64,000 nt of DNA from Deltaproteobacteria bacterium (lineage in GTDB: Bacteria; Myxococcota; Myxococcia; Myxococcales; Anaeromyxobacteraceae), in the NCBI GenBank assembly GCA_016214955.1, contig JACRMN010000011.1, forward strand, positions 59,888 to 123,887. Direction: 5' to 3'. Positions 1-13,675 of this stretch are shown here, piece by piece. The notes below the pieces were generated by a model. It was not told the DNA's origin. It saw only the letters and a list, made by a program, of their open reading frames with translations, and made no database searches. Position 1 is the first letter of the stretch, and each line of letters opens with the position of its first letter. The position numbers and the translations under genes were made by a program.

Positions 1-1264
1 CGGGCGAGGCGTCCCAGGGCATGGGCGTGCGCTTCTCCTCGTCGGCGCCGCCTGGGCCGTTCTCCATCCCCACCTCCTCGCCGTAGTAGAGGAACGGGGC
101 GCCGGGTAGCGTGAGCAGGATCGCTGCCGCGAGCCGGAGCTTGCCCTCGTCGCCGCGGAGCACCGAGCCGAGCCGGCGCATGTCGTGGTTGGCGAGGAAC
201 GGGGCGTCGATGGCGCCGGGCGGGTAGAGGCGGGCGATCTCCCGGAGCGTCTCCCCGATGCTGCGCCCCTCGCCCACCTGGACGCCCTCGACGACCTTGC
301 CGGCCAGCGGGAAGTCGAAGTTGACGAGCAGCTCCTCGCCGCCCGGAGCGCCCGGGGTGCCGAAGTAGGGGGCGATGCGGCGGGTGTCGGTCCAGTTCTC
401 TCCCACCAGGATGGCGTCGGGCTTCACCGCCCGCACGTGGGCGGCGAACTCGCGCCAGAAGCGGTGGGTCTCGGGGGTGTCGTTCTGGCCCGTGTCGCCG
501 GGCCCGTCCTCGACGAGGTGGCGCGAGGCGTCGAGCCGGAACCCGTCGACGCCGCGCCCGAGCCAGAGCGCGGCGATGCGCTTCGCCTCGGCCCGCACCT
601 CGGCGTTCCGGAAGTTCAGGTCCGGCATCCCGCTCCAGAAGATGCCGTAGTAGAAGGCGCCGCCGGCCGGGTGCCAGGCGGGGCTGGAGGCGTTCCAGGG
701 TTGGGTCCAGCCCGGATCGCGTTCGCTCCAGACGTACCAGTCGCGGCGCGGGGAGGCGCGCGAGGAGGCGGCCTCCCGGAACCAGGGGTGCTCGCTGCTG
801 GTGTGGTTGAGCACCAGGTCCACGATGACGCGCATCCCCCGCCGGTGGGCCTCGGCGCAGAGCCGTGCCAGGTCCTCGACGGTGCCGTAGTCGGGGTTCA
901 CCGCCTCGTAGTCAGTGGTGTCGTAGCCGTGGTAGCTCGGCGAGGCGAACACCGGCATGAGCCAGAGCGCGTCCACGCCCAGGTCGGCGTCGGTCCGGGG
1001 ATCGCCGTCGTTGAGGTAGTCGAGCCGCGAGATCAGCCCGCGCAGGTCACCTCTTCCGTCCCCGTCGGAGTCCTGGAAGCTGCGGACGAACACCTCGTAG
1101 AAGACGGCGCCGTCGGCCCAGCGGCGCGGGTCCTCGGCTGTCCCCGCGGCGGCGCCGGCGGTGCCCGGGGGGGTGGAGGGGCGCGGCGCGGCGCAGGCTC
1201 CGAGCGCCCAGGGAGCGAGGGATGCCGCGGCAACGAGCCCGAGGGCGAGGAGGCGGGAGAGCAT
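1..1264 (-). CDS. GH13 alpha-amylase-type lipoprotein, 3' end cut by window edge
   Basis: Secreted glycoside hydrolase of family GH13 acting on alpha-glucans. I translated this frame from the ATG at 1264; it stays open to base 1, so the C-terminus lies outside. The first 24 residues form a lipoprotein signal ending LGAC. The GH13 regions appear in order: region I with DLVLNH near residue 152, region [12 protein letters not shown] (Asp nucleophile) near 240, region III LVGENW (acid/base Glu) near 287, and region IV LANHD near 357. The spacing resembles oligo-1,6-glucosidase or maltodextrin-glucosidase types more than the two other amylases in this island. It is divergent from the pullulanase gene, with 142 bases between their starts, where shared promoters probably lie. 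Family is sure; exact substrate is not. Confidence 0.88.
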   Translation of the reverse strand, partial: MLSRLLALGLVAAASLAPWALGACAAPRPSTPPGTAGAAAGTAEDPRRWADGAVFYEVFVRSFQDSDGDGRGDLRGLISRLDYLNDGDPRTDADLGVDALWLMPVFASPSYHGYDTTDYEAVNPDYGTVEDLARLCAEAHRRGMRVIVDLVLNHTSSEHPWFREAASSRASPRRDWYVWSERDPGWTQPWNASSPAWHPAGGAFYYGIFWSGMPDLNFRNAEVRAEAKRIAALWLGRGVDGFRLDASRHLVEDGPGDTGQNDTPETHRFWREFAAHVRAVKPDAILVGENWTDTRRIAPYFGTPGAPGGEELLVNFDFPLAGKVVEGVQVGEGRSIGETLREIARLYPPGAIDAPFLANHDMRRLGSVLRGDEGKLRLAAAILLTLPGAPFLYYGEEVGMENGPGGADEEKRTPMPWDASP

Positions 1265-1406
1265 GGCCCGGGAGTGTACGCCCGCCCTCCGGGGTGAGGG
1301 ACGGCTCCCGCCGGGCCGGAAGGGGCGGTGGTGAGGCGCGACAATTCGGGCCAGGGGACCCGGGCGGTTCGTTGCACGTTCCGCGCGATCGGCGCTATCG
1401 GTTGCC

Positions 1407-4400
1407 ATGCCCCACGCCCACGCGCAGCGACGCGGTCTCTCCCCCAGCCTGGCCCTGGCGCTCTCGATCCTCGCGGCGGCCTGCAGCAGCGGCAAGAGCG
1501 CTGCGCCGCCGCCGACGCCGGCGACCTTCACCGTCCACTACCACCGGGCGCTCGCCGACTACGCGGGCTGGACCGTGGCCACCACGGCGGGCGCGGAGGA
1601 GGCCAGCCAGGCCTCCTCCGGCACCGACGCCTTCGGGGCCGTCTACACCCTCACCCTCCGGTCGGGCGCCACCAGCCTGGCCTTCACCCTGGTGAACGGC
1701 GCCGGCAGCGACGCCGCCGGTGCTCTCACCGTGAACCTGTCGGGCGGAGCCCGCGAGGCCTGGGTGCTCTCCGGCTGGCCCGAGGCGCGGACCTCGGCGC
1801 CCTCCGTGCTCCCCGCCGCCGGGCAGGTGGTCGTCTACTACGCGCGGCCCGACCAGACCTACTCCGGCTGGGGGCTGCACCTCTGGGGCGAGCGGGTCAC
1901 CGAGACGTCCTGGGGAGTGCCGCTGGCCTACGGCGCCGTGGACGCCTCCTACGGCGCCGGCTTCGCGTTCACGCTGCGCACCGGCGGCGCCCGCGGCAAC
2001 TGCCCGGCGGGCATGGTCTGCCTCATCGCCCACAAGGGCGACACCAAGGACCCCGGGCCCGACATGAGCTTCGACCCGGCGGTGCTCGGCAACATCGTCT
2101 TCCTCACCAGTGGCTCGACCACCCTGACGAGCGCCCCGGTGCCGCCGGGTGCGGTCTCCATCGCCGGCGCCGCCGCCCACCTCCTGGCTCGCGACACGCT
2201 GGCCTGGGACGTCACCGACACGGAGGCGGTCACCTTCGAGCTGCGCACCTCCCCCACCGCCTCGGTGACCACCACCGCCACCGACGTCGTCGGCGGCACC
2301 ACCATCGCGCTCACGCCCCGGAGCGGCGGCATCGGAGCGACCCTGGCCGCCCGGGTGCCCCACCTCGCCACCTGGCGGGCCTTCGACGTGGCCCCCGCCG
2401 ACCTGCCGGCGCTGGAGCAGGCCCTGAAGGGCCAGGTGGTGGCCGTGGCCCGGAAGGCCTCCGGAGCGCCGCTTGCCGCCACGCAGGTGCAGACCGCCCT
2501 GGCGCTCGACGACCTCTATCCCTACGACGGGCCGCTGGGCGTCACCTTCGCGGGCGGCGCCCCCACCTTCCGGCTCTGGGCGCCGACGGCCCAGGCGGCG
2601 CTGCTCCACGTCTTCGGCGCCGACAAGCTGGAGGTGGCCGGCAGCCCGGTGGCCCTGTCGGCGGGCGCCTCCGGGCTCTGGTCCCACACCGGGCCCGCGA
2701 CCTGGAGCGGTCTCTACTACCGGTACGAGCTCACCGTCTACCACCCGCTGACCGCCCGGATCGAGACGGTGCAGGTCACCGATCCCTACGCCGCCAACCT
2801 GGACGCCAACGGCCTCCACGCCCAGATCGTCGACCTCTCCGACCCGGCCCTGAAGCCGGCCGGATGGGACGCCCTCGTCAAGCCGCCCCTGGAGGCGCCC
2901 GAGGACATCGTCGTCTACGAGAGCCACATCCGCGACTTCAGCGCCCTCGACGCCACCGCCCCCGCGGCGCGGCGCGGGCGGTACCTGGCCTTCACCACCG
3001 ACTCGGGCGCGCAGCCCTCGGACGGCATGGCCCACCTGGCGGCCCTGGCGTCGGCCGGCCTGACCCACGTCCACCTGCTGCCGGCCTTCGACATCGCCAC
3101 CATCGACGAGGACCCGGCCGCCCGGGTGGACGTCGGCCAGCCGTTCGCCGACCTCTGTGCCCGCAACGGCGCGGTGCCCACCGCCCTCTGCGGCCAGTTC
3201 GCGGGCCAGACCATCCTGCAGGCGCTCCAGGGGCTGGCGGGCGACTCCGACCAGCAGCAGCTCATCGCCGGCTGGATGCGGGGCTACGACTCGTTCAACT
3301 GGGGGTACGACCCCTTCCACTACGGCGCGCCGGAGGGGAGCTACGCCTCGACCGCCGACGGCACCGCCAAGATCCTGGAGTTCCGGGCCATGGTGAAGGG
3401 GCTCTCCGACGCCGGCCTGCGCACGGTGATGGACGTGGTCTACAACCACACCAACGCCGCCGGCCTGGGCGCCTACTCGGTGCTCGACAAGGTGGTCCCC
3501 GGCTACTACCACCGGCTGGACCCGGTGACCGGGCTGGTGCTGACCTCGAGCTGCTGCAGCAACACCGCCACCGAGCACAAGATGATGGGCCGGCTCATGA
3601 CCGACACCCTGGTGCGCTGGGCCCGCGACTACAAGGTGGACGGCTTCCGCTTCGACCTCATGGGCCTGCACCTCAAGGACGACGTGCTGGCGGCGCGCGC
3701 GGCGCTGGCGGCCCTGACCCAGGCGGCCGACGGCGTGGACGGCTCCCGCATCTACCTCTACGGCGAGGGCTGGGAGATGGGCGAGATGCAGAACGACTTC
3801 CGCGGCGTCAACGCCAACCAGGTCAACATGGCCGGCACCGGCATCGGCACCTTCAACGACCGGCTCCGCGACGGCGTGCGCGGCGGCGGGCCCTTCGACG
3901 CCGGAGCCGCCATCCGCCGGAACCAGGGCTTCGCCAGCGGCCAGTACGTGGCGCCCAACGAGCTGGCCACCGCCACCGCCCCCGACCTCGCGCACGCGCT
4001 CGACCTCGTCAAGATCGGGATGGCCGGCGGCCTGGGCGAGTTCAGGATGGTGCCGGCCACCAGCGCCACCGGGGCGGCCACCTTCGCCGGCTCCATCGGG
4101 TACAACGGCGCCCACGCCGGCTACACCCAGGACCCCCAGGAGTGCGTCAACTACGTCTCGGCCCACGACAACCAGGTCCTCTGGGACATCGTCCAGTGGA
4201 AGCTGCCGAGCGGGACCAGCATGGCCGACCGGGTCCGCTCGGTGAGCCTGGCCATGGACGTGGTGGCCCTCGGCCAGGGCGTGCCCTTCTTCCACATGGG
4301 CGACGACCTGCTGCGCTCCAAGTCGATGGACAAGAACAGCTACGACTCGGGCGACTGGTTCAACCGCATCGACTGGAGCGGCCAGGCCAACGGCTGGAAG

Positions 4401-4913
4401 AGCGGCGTGCCGCTGGGCGGCGACGCCGACGGCACCTGGACGCCGATCCGCGCCATCTTCGCGGACGTCCCGGCGCCCGGCGCCGCCGACATCGCTTCCG
4501 CCTCCGCGCACTTCCAGGAGCTGCTCCGGATCCGGAAGAGCACGCCGCTCTTCCGGCTGCGCACCAAGGCCGAGGTCACCAGCCGCGTGGACTTCCTCAA
4601 CGGCGGCACCGGCCAGGTGCCCGGCGTCCTGGTCATGACCATCACCGACGGGACGTGCGCCGGGGCCGACCTCGACCCGGCGCTCGACGCGCTGGTGGTG
4701 ATCGTCAACGGCGACACCGCCAGCCACACCATGACCGTCCCCACCGCCGCGGGGTTCGCCCTCCACCCGGTCCAGGCCGGCGGCGCCGACGCGGTGGTGA
4801 AGACGGCCTCGGTCTCCGGCGCCGACTTCACCGTGCCGGCCCGGACGACGGCCGTCTTCGTGCAGGCCCAGGCGGGCGCCCAGGGCGCCGGGCTGCCCTG
4901 CAACACCCGCTAG
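1407..4913 (+). CDS. pulA: Type I pullulanase lipoprotein (starch debranching)
   Basis: Hydrolyses alpha-1,6 branch points in starch, glycogen or pullulan at the cell surface. The 1168-residue protein starts with a lipoprotein signal ending LAAAC near residue 25. Two CBM41-like starch-binding modules follow (residues about 38-115 and 135-245; the second has [17 protein letters not shown]). A CBM48-like module comes next ([12 protein letters not shown] near 388), then the GH13 barrel. The pullulanase signature FNWGYDP is near 630. Catalytic regions are VMDVVYNH (about 675), DGFRFDLMG (Asp, about 749), YGEGWEMG (Glu, about 787) and VSAHDN (about 917). Length and order match secreted type I pullulanases. 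It runs 18 bases ahead of the next amylase gene, probably in one operon. Confidence 0.95.
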   Translation: MPHAHAQRRGLSPSLALALSILAAACSSGKSAAPPPTPATFTVHYHRALADYAGWTVATTAGAEEASQASSGTDAFGAVYTLTLRSGATSLAFTLVNGAGSDAAGALTVNLSGGAREAWVLSGWPEARTSAPSVLPAAGQVVVYYARPDQTYSGWGLHLWGERVTETSWGVPLAYGAVDASYGAGFAFTLRTGGARGNCPAGMVCLIAHKGDTKDPGPDMSFDPAVLGNIVFLTSGSTTLTSAPVPPGAVSIAGAAAHLLARDTLAWDVTDTEAVTFELRTSPTASVTTTATDVVGGTTIALTPRSGGIGATLAARVPHLATWRAFDVAPADLPALEQALKGQVVAVARKASGAPLAATQVQTALALDDLYPYDGPLGVTFAGGAPTFRLWAPTAQAALLHVFGADKLEVAGSPVALSAGASGLWSHTGPATWSGLYYRYELTVYHPLTARIETVQVTDPYAANLDANGLHAQIVDLSDPALKPAGWDALVKPPLEAPEDIVVYESHIRDFSALDATAPAARRGRYLAFTTDSGAQPSDGMAHLAALASAGLTHVHLLPAFDIATIDEDPAARVDVGQPFADLCARNGAVPTALCGQFAGQTILQALQGLAGDSDQQQLIAGWMRGYDSFNWGYDPFHYGAPEGSYASTADGTAKILEFRAMVKGLSDAGLRTVMDVVYNHTNAAGLGAYSVLDKVVPGYYHRLDPVTGLVLTSSCCSNTATEHKMMGRLMTDTLVRWARDYKVDGFRFDLMGLHLKDDVLAARAALAALTQAADGVDGSRIYLYGEGWEMGEMQNDFRGVNANQVNMAGTGIGTFNDRLRDGVRGGGPFDAGAAIRRNQGFASGQYVAPNELATATAPDLAHALDLVKIGMAGGLGEFRMVPATSATGAATFAGSIGYNGAHAGYTQDPQECVNYVSAHDNQVLWDIVQWKLPSGTSMADRVRSVSLAMDVVALGQGVPFFHMGDDLLRSKSMDKNSYDSGDWFNRIDWSGQANGWKSGVPLGGDADGTWTPIRAIFADVPAPGAADIASASAHFQELLRIRKSTPLFRLRTKAEVTSRVDFLNGGTGQVPGVLVMTITDGTCAGADLDPALDALVVIVNGDTASHTMTVPTAAGFALHPVQAGGADAVVKTASVSGADFTVPARTTAVFVQAQAGAQGAGLPCNTR

Positions 4914-4931
4914 CCCGGAGGAGCACCGCCG

Positions 4932-6742
<1,811 letters not shown>

Positions 6743-6743
<1 letters not shown>

Positions 6744-7261
6744 TGGCCCGGTCCGGCGCGACGGCGGGCCTGGCGTCCCTCCTGGCGGCGCTGGCCGCCT
6801 GCGGCCTCTCGACGCCCGCCGAGCCGGCCGGCCCGGCGCCGGTGCAGGTGTCGGTGGCCGGGATGCGGTTCGCGCTGGCCTCGGGCGCGGCCCGCAGCGC
6901 CGGCGGCGTCCTGGTGCTCTACCTCTCGGATCAGGTGGACACCTGCCTGGCGGTCCAGCAGGTCCCGGTGGGCACCATGCACCTCCTGGCGCTCCAGGTG
7001 GCGCCGGCCGCCGACGGCACCACCGCCGCCGCGGTGGTCGCCCCGGTGAGGCCTGCGCCCGCCGCCGGCGAGGCGCAGGGCCGGCTCACCGAGAGCACCG
7101 GCGGCGCCGTGGCCCGGACCCTGGAGACCGCCGGCGGCTCCGTCGCCTGGACCCCGGCGGCCGACGGCAGCGTGGCCGTCCACGCGCTCGACCTCGGCTT
7201 CGCCGGCACCGCCGACAGGCTGACGGCCGGCGCGGCGCTCCGGCTGGCCGCCTGCCCGTAG
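6743..7261 (+). CDS. Small unknown lipoprotein in starch operon
   Basis: 172 residues, starting at the ATG that overlaps the amylase stop codon. Residues 1-20 make a lipoprotein signal (LAALAAC). The rest is Ala/Gly/Val-rich with alternating hydrophobic residues, which suggests a small beta-sandwich; two cysteines remain in the mature part (CLAV and the C-terminal AACP). I recognise no family and no catalytic motif. The tight coupling to pullulanase and amylase genes suggests an accessory role such as substrate binding or enzyme assembly at the outer membrane, which is inference only. Confidence 0.7.
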
Positions 7262-7284
7262 GGGGCGGGCGCGCCGGCAATCGC

Positions 7285-9978
7285 TCAGGGGATGAAGATC
7301 GGCCCGGCGGCGTCCATGACGAGCGGGCCGTCGCTGAGCGTGCCCGAGAGGCCGGTGCCGCAGGGCGCGCCCGCGGCGCCGGCCGTGCCGCCGCCCATCA
7401 CCCACTGGCCGGCGTCGGTGCAGAGCGGGCGGAAGGCGGCGCCGATGCCGTCGAAGTCCCAGGTGGTCACGTAGACGCCCACGCCCGACCAGGAGGCCAG
7501 GCCGTAGTCGTTCCGGTCGTAGGTGAAGGTGATGGTGCGCGCGTTGGCGTCCACCTTCACGGTGGGAGAAACGGTGGGAGCGCCGTAGGCGTCGGCGGTG
7601 GCGCCGGTCGAGGTGTACATGACGCTGTCCCAGCCGTAGCTGAACTGGTCGAGGTGCCAGGAGAAGCCGGCCGGCACCGAGGCCCGGAGCCTCGGCATCA
7701 CGGTGGCGGCGCCGCCGCGGCCCGGCAGCGAGAAGAAGATGCGGAAGGAGACGTGGTCGAAGCCCCGGGGCGGGCTCCAGACCTGGCTGAAGTCGGCCAT
7801 GGTGAGGTTGACGTTGAGCGTCGTCACCCCCACCTCCAGCTTCACCTCGGTGAGGTCCATCTGGTGGCGGTTCGCGAAGGTGGCGTCGAGGGGATAGGTG
7901 TAGGTCCCGGCGGGCCCCCTGTCGTCGCCGGCCGGGTCGGCGGTCACGTAGGTGTCGCCGGCGAAGACCACGCTGGAGGTGAAGCGGGCCCTCGGGGTGG
8001 CCACGCCGGCGTCGGGCGCCAGGAAGGCGAGGTCGTGGGTGAAGGTGCCGGTGGGGAAGGTGGAGACCGGCAGCACCACGCTCCAGCTGCCGTCGGGCTG
8101 CACCGCCACCGGCGTGGCCCGGGCCACGTTGGCGTCGAGCACCATCTGCAGCCTGGTGGAGGCCGGCGTGACGGTGCCCTGGACGGTGACGTCGCCGGTG
8201 AAGGTCTGGCCGTCGACCAGCGTGGTCACCGCGATGGTGACCCCGGGCGGAGGCGGTGCCACCACCTGGGAGGTGGCGCGCGCCACCACCACCGCCTTGG
8301 GCGGCAGCACGGCCGTGACCCGGCCGCCCGGGCCCACCGCCAGCGCGGGAGGGTAGGCCTCGGAGTGGAGCAGCTCCAGCACCGTGCCGGCCGGGAGGCC
8401 GGTGTCCATCTGGGCCACCAGCGCCGCCTGGCGCGCGGTGTTGAAGAGGGCGAGCACCGCGTCGCCGCCGGTGCCGCGGCGGAAGGCGAAGGGGCCGGGG
8501 CCGGCGGCGTTGTCGTAGAGCACCTCCAGCCCGCCGCGGGAGAGGGCGCGGTGGGCCCTGCGGATCCCGGCCAGCGTGGCGATGCGCCGGTAGACGGCGT
8601 TGCCGGTGTCGTAGCGATCGGCGGTCTGCAGGTAGCCCCCCCGGAACATGGCGGCCCGGGTCTCGGTGAAGCCCTGCTCGGTGCCGTAGTAGACGACGGG
8701 GAGGCCGGGGGCGGTGAAGAGGAAGGCCAGCGCCTGGAGGAGATCCTCGCCGGTGGGGCTGGTGATCGAGAGGAAGCGCCGGACGTCGTGGTTGTCGATG
8801 AAGGTGGGGATGCGGTGCGGGTTCGGGTAGAGGGTGGGGTCCATGAGCTTGCCGAGCCGGTAGCTCAGGTAGGCCGTGGGCCGCCCCTCGGCGAACACCC
8901 GGCCGATCTCGCCGTAGAGCGGGAAGGCCAGCACCGAGGGCAGCTCGGGCGCGGCGGAGGTGCCGAGGTAGCTCGCCACCTTGCGCTCCAGCGCGTCGGT
9001 CAGGGCGTCGGGGATCTCGTAGATCTCGCCGAAGGCCAGGAAGTCCTGGCGCCCGGTCCGGCGGGCCACCTCCAGGATCCCGGGGGCGGCCGGGTCGGTG
9101 GAGTGGAAGAAGTCGTTCCAGAAGGCGTGGGGCGCGAACTTGGCGGTGTCGACGCGGAAGGCGTCGACGCCCACCTCCCGCACCCAGTAGCCGTACGACT
9201 CCCGCAGCGCCTGCCGCACCACCGGGTTCTCGGTGTCGAGGTCGTCGAGGTCCGAGATCTGGTAGTTCACCTCCTGGCAGGCGTCGGTGTAGTCGGCGAT
9301 GGCCGGCGTCCAGTGGTAGATGGCCGCGGCCCGCTGGGCCGGGTCGGACATGTCCACCTTGTCGAAGGGGGCCTGGGTGGGCGCGGCGGTGGGCACCGCG
9401 GCCGTGTTCCGGACGAAGGAGGCCAGCTCGCCGGCGTAGGACGAGGGCCCGCAGGCCGGGATGGCCGCGGGAGGGGTGAAGGTGAAGAAGTTGCCCATGT
9501 GGTTCGGCACCACGTCCTGGATGAGGTACATGCCGCGCGCGTGGAGGGCGCGGGAGAGGGCCTGGTAGGTGGCCAGCGTCCCCAGGTGCTCGTCGACCTT
9601 GGTGAGGTCGCGCGCCCAGTAGCCGTGGAAGCCACCCGACTGCTGCAGCGGGTCCCACCACATGTTGGCCACCGGGGGCGTGATCCAGACCGCGGTGGCG
9701 CCCAGCCCCTGGATGTAGTCCAGGCGGTCGATGATCCCCTGGAGGTCGCCGCCCGAGTACCTGTCCTTGTCGGCGGGGTCGTACTCGCCGGCGTGCTGGT
9801 CGTCGTTGCGCGGGTCGCCGTTGGCGAAGCGATCGGTCATCACCATGTAGACGACCTGGTCCTCCCAGGCGGGGGAGGAGACGTGCAACCCGTCGTCGGC
9901 CTTCTTCTTCGACGACGAGCAGGCCGCCAGGAGCGCCGCCGCCAGCGCGGCGCGGGAGGAGAGGGAGCGGCGGGTCAT
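7285..9978 (-). CDS. Multidomain GH13 alpha-amylase lipoprotein with C-terminal beta modules
   Basis: Secreted amylase of 897 residues. The lipoprotein signal ends LLAACSSS. The barrel (about 30-520) opens with YMVMTDRFANGD and carries LIQDVVPNH, DAFRVDTAKF (nucleophile), LAFGEIYEI (acid) and IDNHDVRR. A GH13 C-domain follows, then an Ig-like module (about 560-640). The last 230 residues resemble the C-terminal DOMON-like domain of glucodextranase and related amylases (aromatic-rich, with FDHVSFRIFF and WDFDGIG). It is convergent with the pullulanase operon, its stop lying 24 bases from that operon's end, and about 100 bases downstream of ftsI on the same strand. It has its own ribosome binding site (CGGAG before ATG 9978). 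Confidence 0.92.
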   Translation of the reverse strand: MTRRSLSSRAALAAALLAACSSSKKKADDGLHVSSPAWEDQVVYMVMTDRFANGDPRNDDQHAGEYDPADKDRYSGGDLQGIIDRLDYIQGLGATAVWITPPVANMWWDPLQQSGGFHGYWARDLTKVDEHLGTLATYQALSRALHARGMYLIQDVVPNHMGNFFTFTPPAAIPACGPSSYAGELASFVRNTAAVPTAAPTQAPFDKVDMSDPAQRAAAIYHWTPAIADYTDACQEVNYQISDLDDLDTENPVVRQALRESYGYWVREVGVDAFRVDTAKFAPHAFWNDFFHSTDPAAPGILEVARRTGRQDFLAFGEIYEIPDALTDALERKVASYLGTSAAPELPSVLAFPLYGEIGRVFAEGRPTAYLSYRLGKLMDPTLYPNPHRIPTFIDNHDVRRFLSITSPTGEDLLQALAFLFTAPGLPVVYYGTEQGFTETRAAMFRGGYLQTADRYDTGNAVYRRIATLAGIRRAHRALSRGGLEVLYDNAAGPGPFAFRRGTGGDAVLALFNTARQAALVAQMDTGLPAGTVLELLHSEAYPPALAVGPGGRVTAVLPPKAVVVARATSQVVAPPPPGVTIAVTTLVDGQTFTGDVTVQGTVTPASTRLQMVLDANVARATPVAVQPDGSWSVVLPVSTFPTGTFTHDLAFLAPDAGVATPRARFTSSVVFAGDTYVTADPAGDDRGPAGTYTYPLDATFANRHQMDLTEVKLEVGVTTLNVNLTMADFSQVWSPPRGFDHVSFRIFFSLPGRGGAATVMPRLRASVPAGFSWHLDQFSYGWDSVMYTSTGATADAYGAPTVSPTVKVDANARTITFTYDRNDYGLASWSGVGVYVTTWDFDGIGAAFRPLCTDAGQWVMGGGTAGAAGAPCGTGLSGTLSDGPLVMDAAGPIFIP

Positions 9979-10078
9979 GGGAGCTCCGGGCGAGGGGGGC
10001 GGTGACGGGAGAGCCTACCCCGGGGGCGGGCGAGGTCGCTGGCACCGCTCGGGGCGGGAGGCCCCGTGCCGCGGGCTC

Positions 10079-12043
10079 CTAGCCGCGCGGCTGGAGCGTG
10101 AGCCGCACCCGGGTGCCGGGCTCGACCACCGTGCCGGGCGCCGGCGCCTGGCGCGACACCAGGCCGGTGCCGGCCGTCTCGCCGAGCAGCTCCACCCGCT
10201 CCAGCACCTGCAGCGCGGCGCGGGCCGGCAGCCCCTCCAGCACCGGCACCGCCACGCCGCCGCGGTCGGGCCGGGCGGTGCGCAGCGCCTGCTCCACCGA
10301 GGGCAGCGGGGTCTCGTCGGCGGCGGCCACCGGCTCGGGCTCGCGGGGCGCGGGGTCGCCGCCGGAGGGCCGGACGCTCATGCTGCGGAGCGCGTGCTCG
10401 GCGACCTCCTTGAAGACCGGGGCCGCCACCTCGCCGCCCATCACCTCGCCCCGGGGCTCGTCGATGAAGACGCCGATGACGATGCGCGGCTCCTCGGCGG
10501 GGGCGAAGCCCACGAAGGAGCTGAAGCGCTTGTCGGCCGAGTAGCCGCCCGAGAGCGGGTCCACCTTCTGCGCGGTGCCTGTCTTGCCGGCGGCGCGCCA
10601 GCCGTCGAGCCGGGCCCGCTTGCCGGTGCCCTCGGTGACCACGCCCTCCATCCAGCGGGCCATCTGGGCGGCGGCCGACGGAGAGGCGGCGCGCCGCACC
10701 GCCACCGGGGCGGCCTGGAGGAGCGGCCCGCGCGCCGGGTCCACCACCCGCCGCACCAGCTGCGGGCGGAGCAGGGTGCCGCCGTTGGCGATGGCGGCCA
10801 CGCCGGCGGTGATCTGCAGCGGGGTGGCGGTGACGCCGTGGCCGAAGCTCATGGTGGCCAGCGCCACCTCGGCCCGGGGGAAGGGGACGGCGCCGCGGGG
10901 CTCGGCCGGCAGGTCGGTGCCCACCTTCTCGCCGAAGCCGAAGGCCATGAGCGTGCGCTGCAGCCGCTCGCGCCCCAGCCGCTGGCCCACCTTGGCGGCG
11001 CAGATGTTGGAGGACTCGGCGATGATCTTGGCCGGCCCGGCCCAGCCGATGGGGTGGCTGTCGTGGAGCACGTTCTGGCCCACCCGCCAGCTCCCCTTCT
11101 CGCAGTAGAAGCTGTCGCCGGCCCGGAGCACGCCGGCGTCGAGGGCGCCGACCAGGGTGAAGACCTTGAAGGTGGAGCCGGGCTCGAAGGAGTCGAGCAC
11201 CGCGCGGTTGCGCAGGACCTCGCCGCGGCGGGGGGTGTTGGGGTTGAAGGTGGGGGCGTTGGCCAGCGCCAGCACCTCGCCGGTGGAGGGGTCGAGCGCC
11301 ACCAGCATGCCGGCGGCGGCGCGGGCCTGGGTCACCGCCCGGGAGAGCGCCCGCTCGGCGGCGAGCTGCAGCCCCTGGTCGATGGTCAGCTCCACCCGGG
11401 CCCCCTCGATGGCCCGCTCGGGCGCGTCCTTGAGCAGCATCACCCCGCGGGCGTCGCGCAGCGAGGGCACGCGCGAGGCCTCGCCGGAGAGGGCGTCGTC
11501 GAAGAGCCGCTCCACGCCCTCGAGCCCGTCGCCGTCGTCGCCGACGAAGCCGACGAGCTGCGCGGCCAGCTCGCGGCGCGGGTAGTAGCGGCGCGACTCC
11601 TTGGCGAAGCCGACGCCGGGGATGCGGAGCGCCCGCACCGCCGCCGACTCGTCGGGCGAGATCCGCCGCTTCACCCAGGCGAAACGTCCGCCGCGGGCCA
11701 CCTTGCGCTCCAGGGCCTTGCCTTCCACCGAGAGCACCTTGGCGAGCCGCGCCAGGGCCGGACCGCGCCGCTCCGGCAGCTCCTCGGGGTCGACGAACAC
11801 CGAGTCGGCCTCCACGTCCTGGGCCAGCACCGCGCCGTTGCGGTCAGTGATGGCGCCGCGGCGCGGCTTCCAGTCGAGCTCGCGCACGTACTGATCGCGG
11901 GCCATGGCGCCCAGCTTCTCCGACTGCACCACCTGGAGCTGGACGGCGCGGGCGCCGACCACCGCGAAGCCCGCCACCGCTGCCACGGCCACGGCGCCGA
12001 TGCGCACCGCGACCCACCGGGTGGAGCGCCCGCCGCCGGCCAC
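10079..12043 (-). CDS. ftsI: Division transpeptidase FtsI (PBP3) with C-terminal PASTA domain
   Basis: Class B penicillin-binding protein that cross-links septal peptidoglycan. 654 residues from a GTG start directly abutting the ftsL stop. One N-terminal membrane helix (about 8-32) is followed by the dimerisation/pedestal domain (RGAITDRNGAVLA) and the transpeptidase with STFK (catalytic Ser, about 290), SSN (about 344) and KTG (about 486). The last 65 residues form one PASTA domain, which in other class B enzymes binds glycan or muropeptide; Gram-negative FtsI commonly lacks it, but myxobacterial ones often have it. Last gene of the mra cluster here. A GC-rich hairpin without a T-run (10050-10066) follows the stop, and then comes an amylase gene instead of murE. 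Confidence 0.95.
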   Translation of the reverse strand: MAGGGRSTRWVAVRIGAVAVAAVAGFAVVGARAVQLQVVQSEKLGAMARDQYVRELDWKPRRGAITDRNGAVLAQDVEADSVFVDPEELPERRGPALARLAKVLSVEGKALERKVARGGRFAWVKRRISPDESAAVRALRIPGVGFAKESRRYYPRRELAAQLVGFVGDDGDGLEGVERLFDDALSGEASRVPSLRDARGVMLLKDAPERAIEGARVELTIDQGLQLAAERALSRAVTQARAAAGMLVALDPSTGEVLALANAPTFNPNTPRRGEVLRNRAVLDSFEPGSTFKVFTLVGALDAGVLRAGDSFYCEKGSWRVGQNVLHDSHPIGWAGPAKIIAESSNICAAKVGQRLGRERLQRTLMAFGFGEKVGTDLPAEPRGAVPFPRAEVALATMSFGHGVTATPLQITAGVAAIANGGTLLRPQLVRRVVDPARGPLLQAAPVAVRRAASPSAAAQMARWMEGVVTEGTGKRARLDGWRAAGKTGTAQKVDPLSGGYSADKRFSSFVGFAPAEEPRIVIGVFIDEPRGEVMGGEVAAPVFKEVAEHALRSMSVRPSGGDPAPREPEPVAAADETPLPSVEQALRTARPDRGGVAVPVLEGLPARAALQVLERVELLGETAGTGLVSRQAPAPGTVVEPGTRVRLTLQPRG

Positions 12044-12429
12044 CTAGCGCCTCGCCACCGAGACCAGTGCTGCTGGCTCCGCCGGGCCGGTGCGGCCGCT
12101 GCCCGCGCCCACCACCGCCCCTGCCTTCCCGCCGCCGCCCTTCCCGCCCGCCACCACCGCGCCGTGCGCCGGCGGAGCCATTCCCAGTCTCGTTCGTGCG
12201 TACTTCTCCAGCCGCCCGGGCGCCCGCAGCGTGGTCACCTCGAGCCGGAGCCGCTCGCGCTCGGCCGCCAGCCGCCGGTGCTCCGACTCCAGCCGCGCCA
12301 GCTCGTAGCCCTGGGCCACCACCCGGGTGTGGGTCCAGACGTGGAAGACGCCCACCGCCCCCAGCGCCGCCGCCAGGAGGGCGAAGCCGGCCAGGCGGGC
12401 CAGCGGGCCGCCGAGCGAGAGGCGGGCGC

Positions 12430-12433
<4 letters not shown>
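12044..12433 (-). CDS. ftsL: Cell division protein FtsL
   Basis: 129-residue bitopic membrane protein. The start is the GTG at 12433, overlapping the rsmH stop (GTGA), with no other good start in frame. One membrane helix (about 10-32, [18 protein letters not shown]) is followed by a leucine-zipper-like coiled coil ([20 protein letters not shown]) and the [17 protein letters not shown] motif typical of FtsL. The tail is Gly/Ala-rich. Identity rests on size, topology and position between rsmH and ftsI. FtsL joins FtsB and FtsQ to activate FtsWI at the septum. Confidence 0.9.
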
Positions 12434-13358
<925 letters not shown>

Positions 13359-13362
<4 letters not shown>

Positions 13363-13661
13363 GCGGCTCGCACGGCCTCCTCGACGTCGTCGAACATCTC
13401 CACGTGCCCACCGGCGCCGCCGGCGTGCACCAGGTCGCGGACGTAGCGGCTGGCACCCGCGGCCCGCAGGCCGGGGATGGCCTTGAGCAGCGTGGCGCCG
13501 GCGTAGTGCAGGTGGGTCACGCCCTGGAGGTCGATGACCACCATGCGCCCCTGCCGCCGCGCCTGGCCTGCCAGCGCCGCGATGCCCACCAGCTCACCCC
13601 GGGTGAGGTCGCCCTGCGCCCGGATGACGGTCACGTGGTCCTGCTGCCGAGCCTCGTACAT
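13359..13661 (-). CDS. STAS-domain (anti-sigma-factor-antagonist-like) protein
   Basis: 100-residue protein from ATG 13661, 14 bases after the mraZ stop and overlapping the rsmH start by four bases. The fold pattern fits STAS: a beta strand ([10 protein letters not shown]), a helix, a strand with [19 protein letters not shown], and a final strand/helix. The usual phosphorylated Ser/Thr after the DLxGV strand appears as Thr49 (GVTHLHYAG) with no clear DSSG motif, so switching by a kinase is uncertain. It replaces nothing in the standard mraZ-rsmH order; it is inserted. A role in tuning the division operon or a stressosome-like switch is speculation. Confidence 0.8.
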
Positions 13662-13675
13662 CGCCCGCCCCCCTT

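Noticed and set aside
10050..10066. Hairpin CGGGGC/GCCCCG after ftsI as a terminator
   Set aside because: Only six pairs and no T-run in very GC-rich DNA; such stems arise by chance here.
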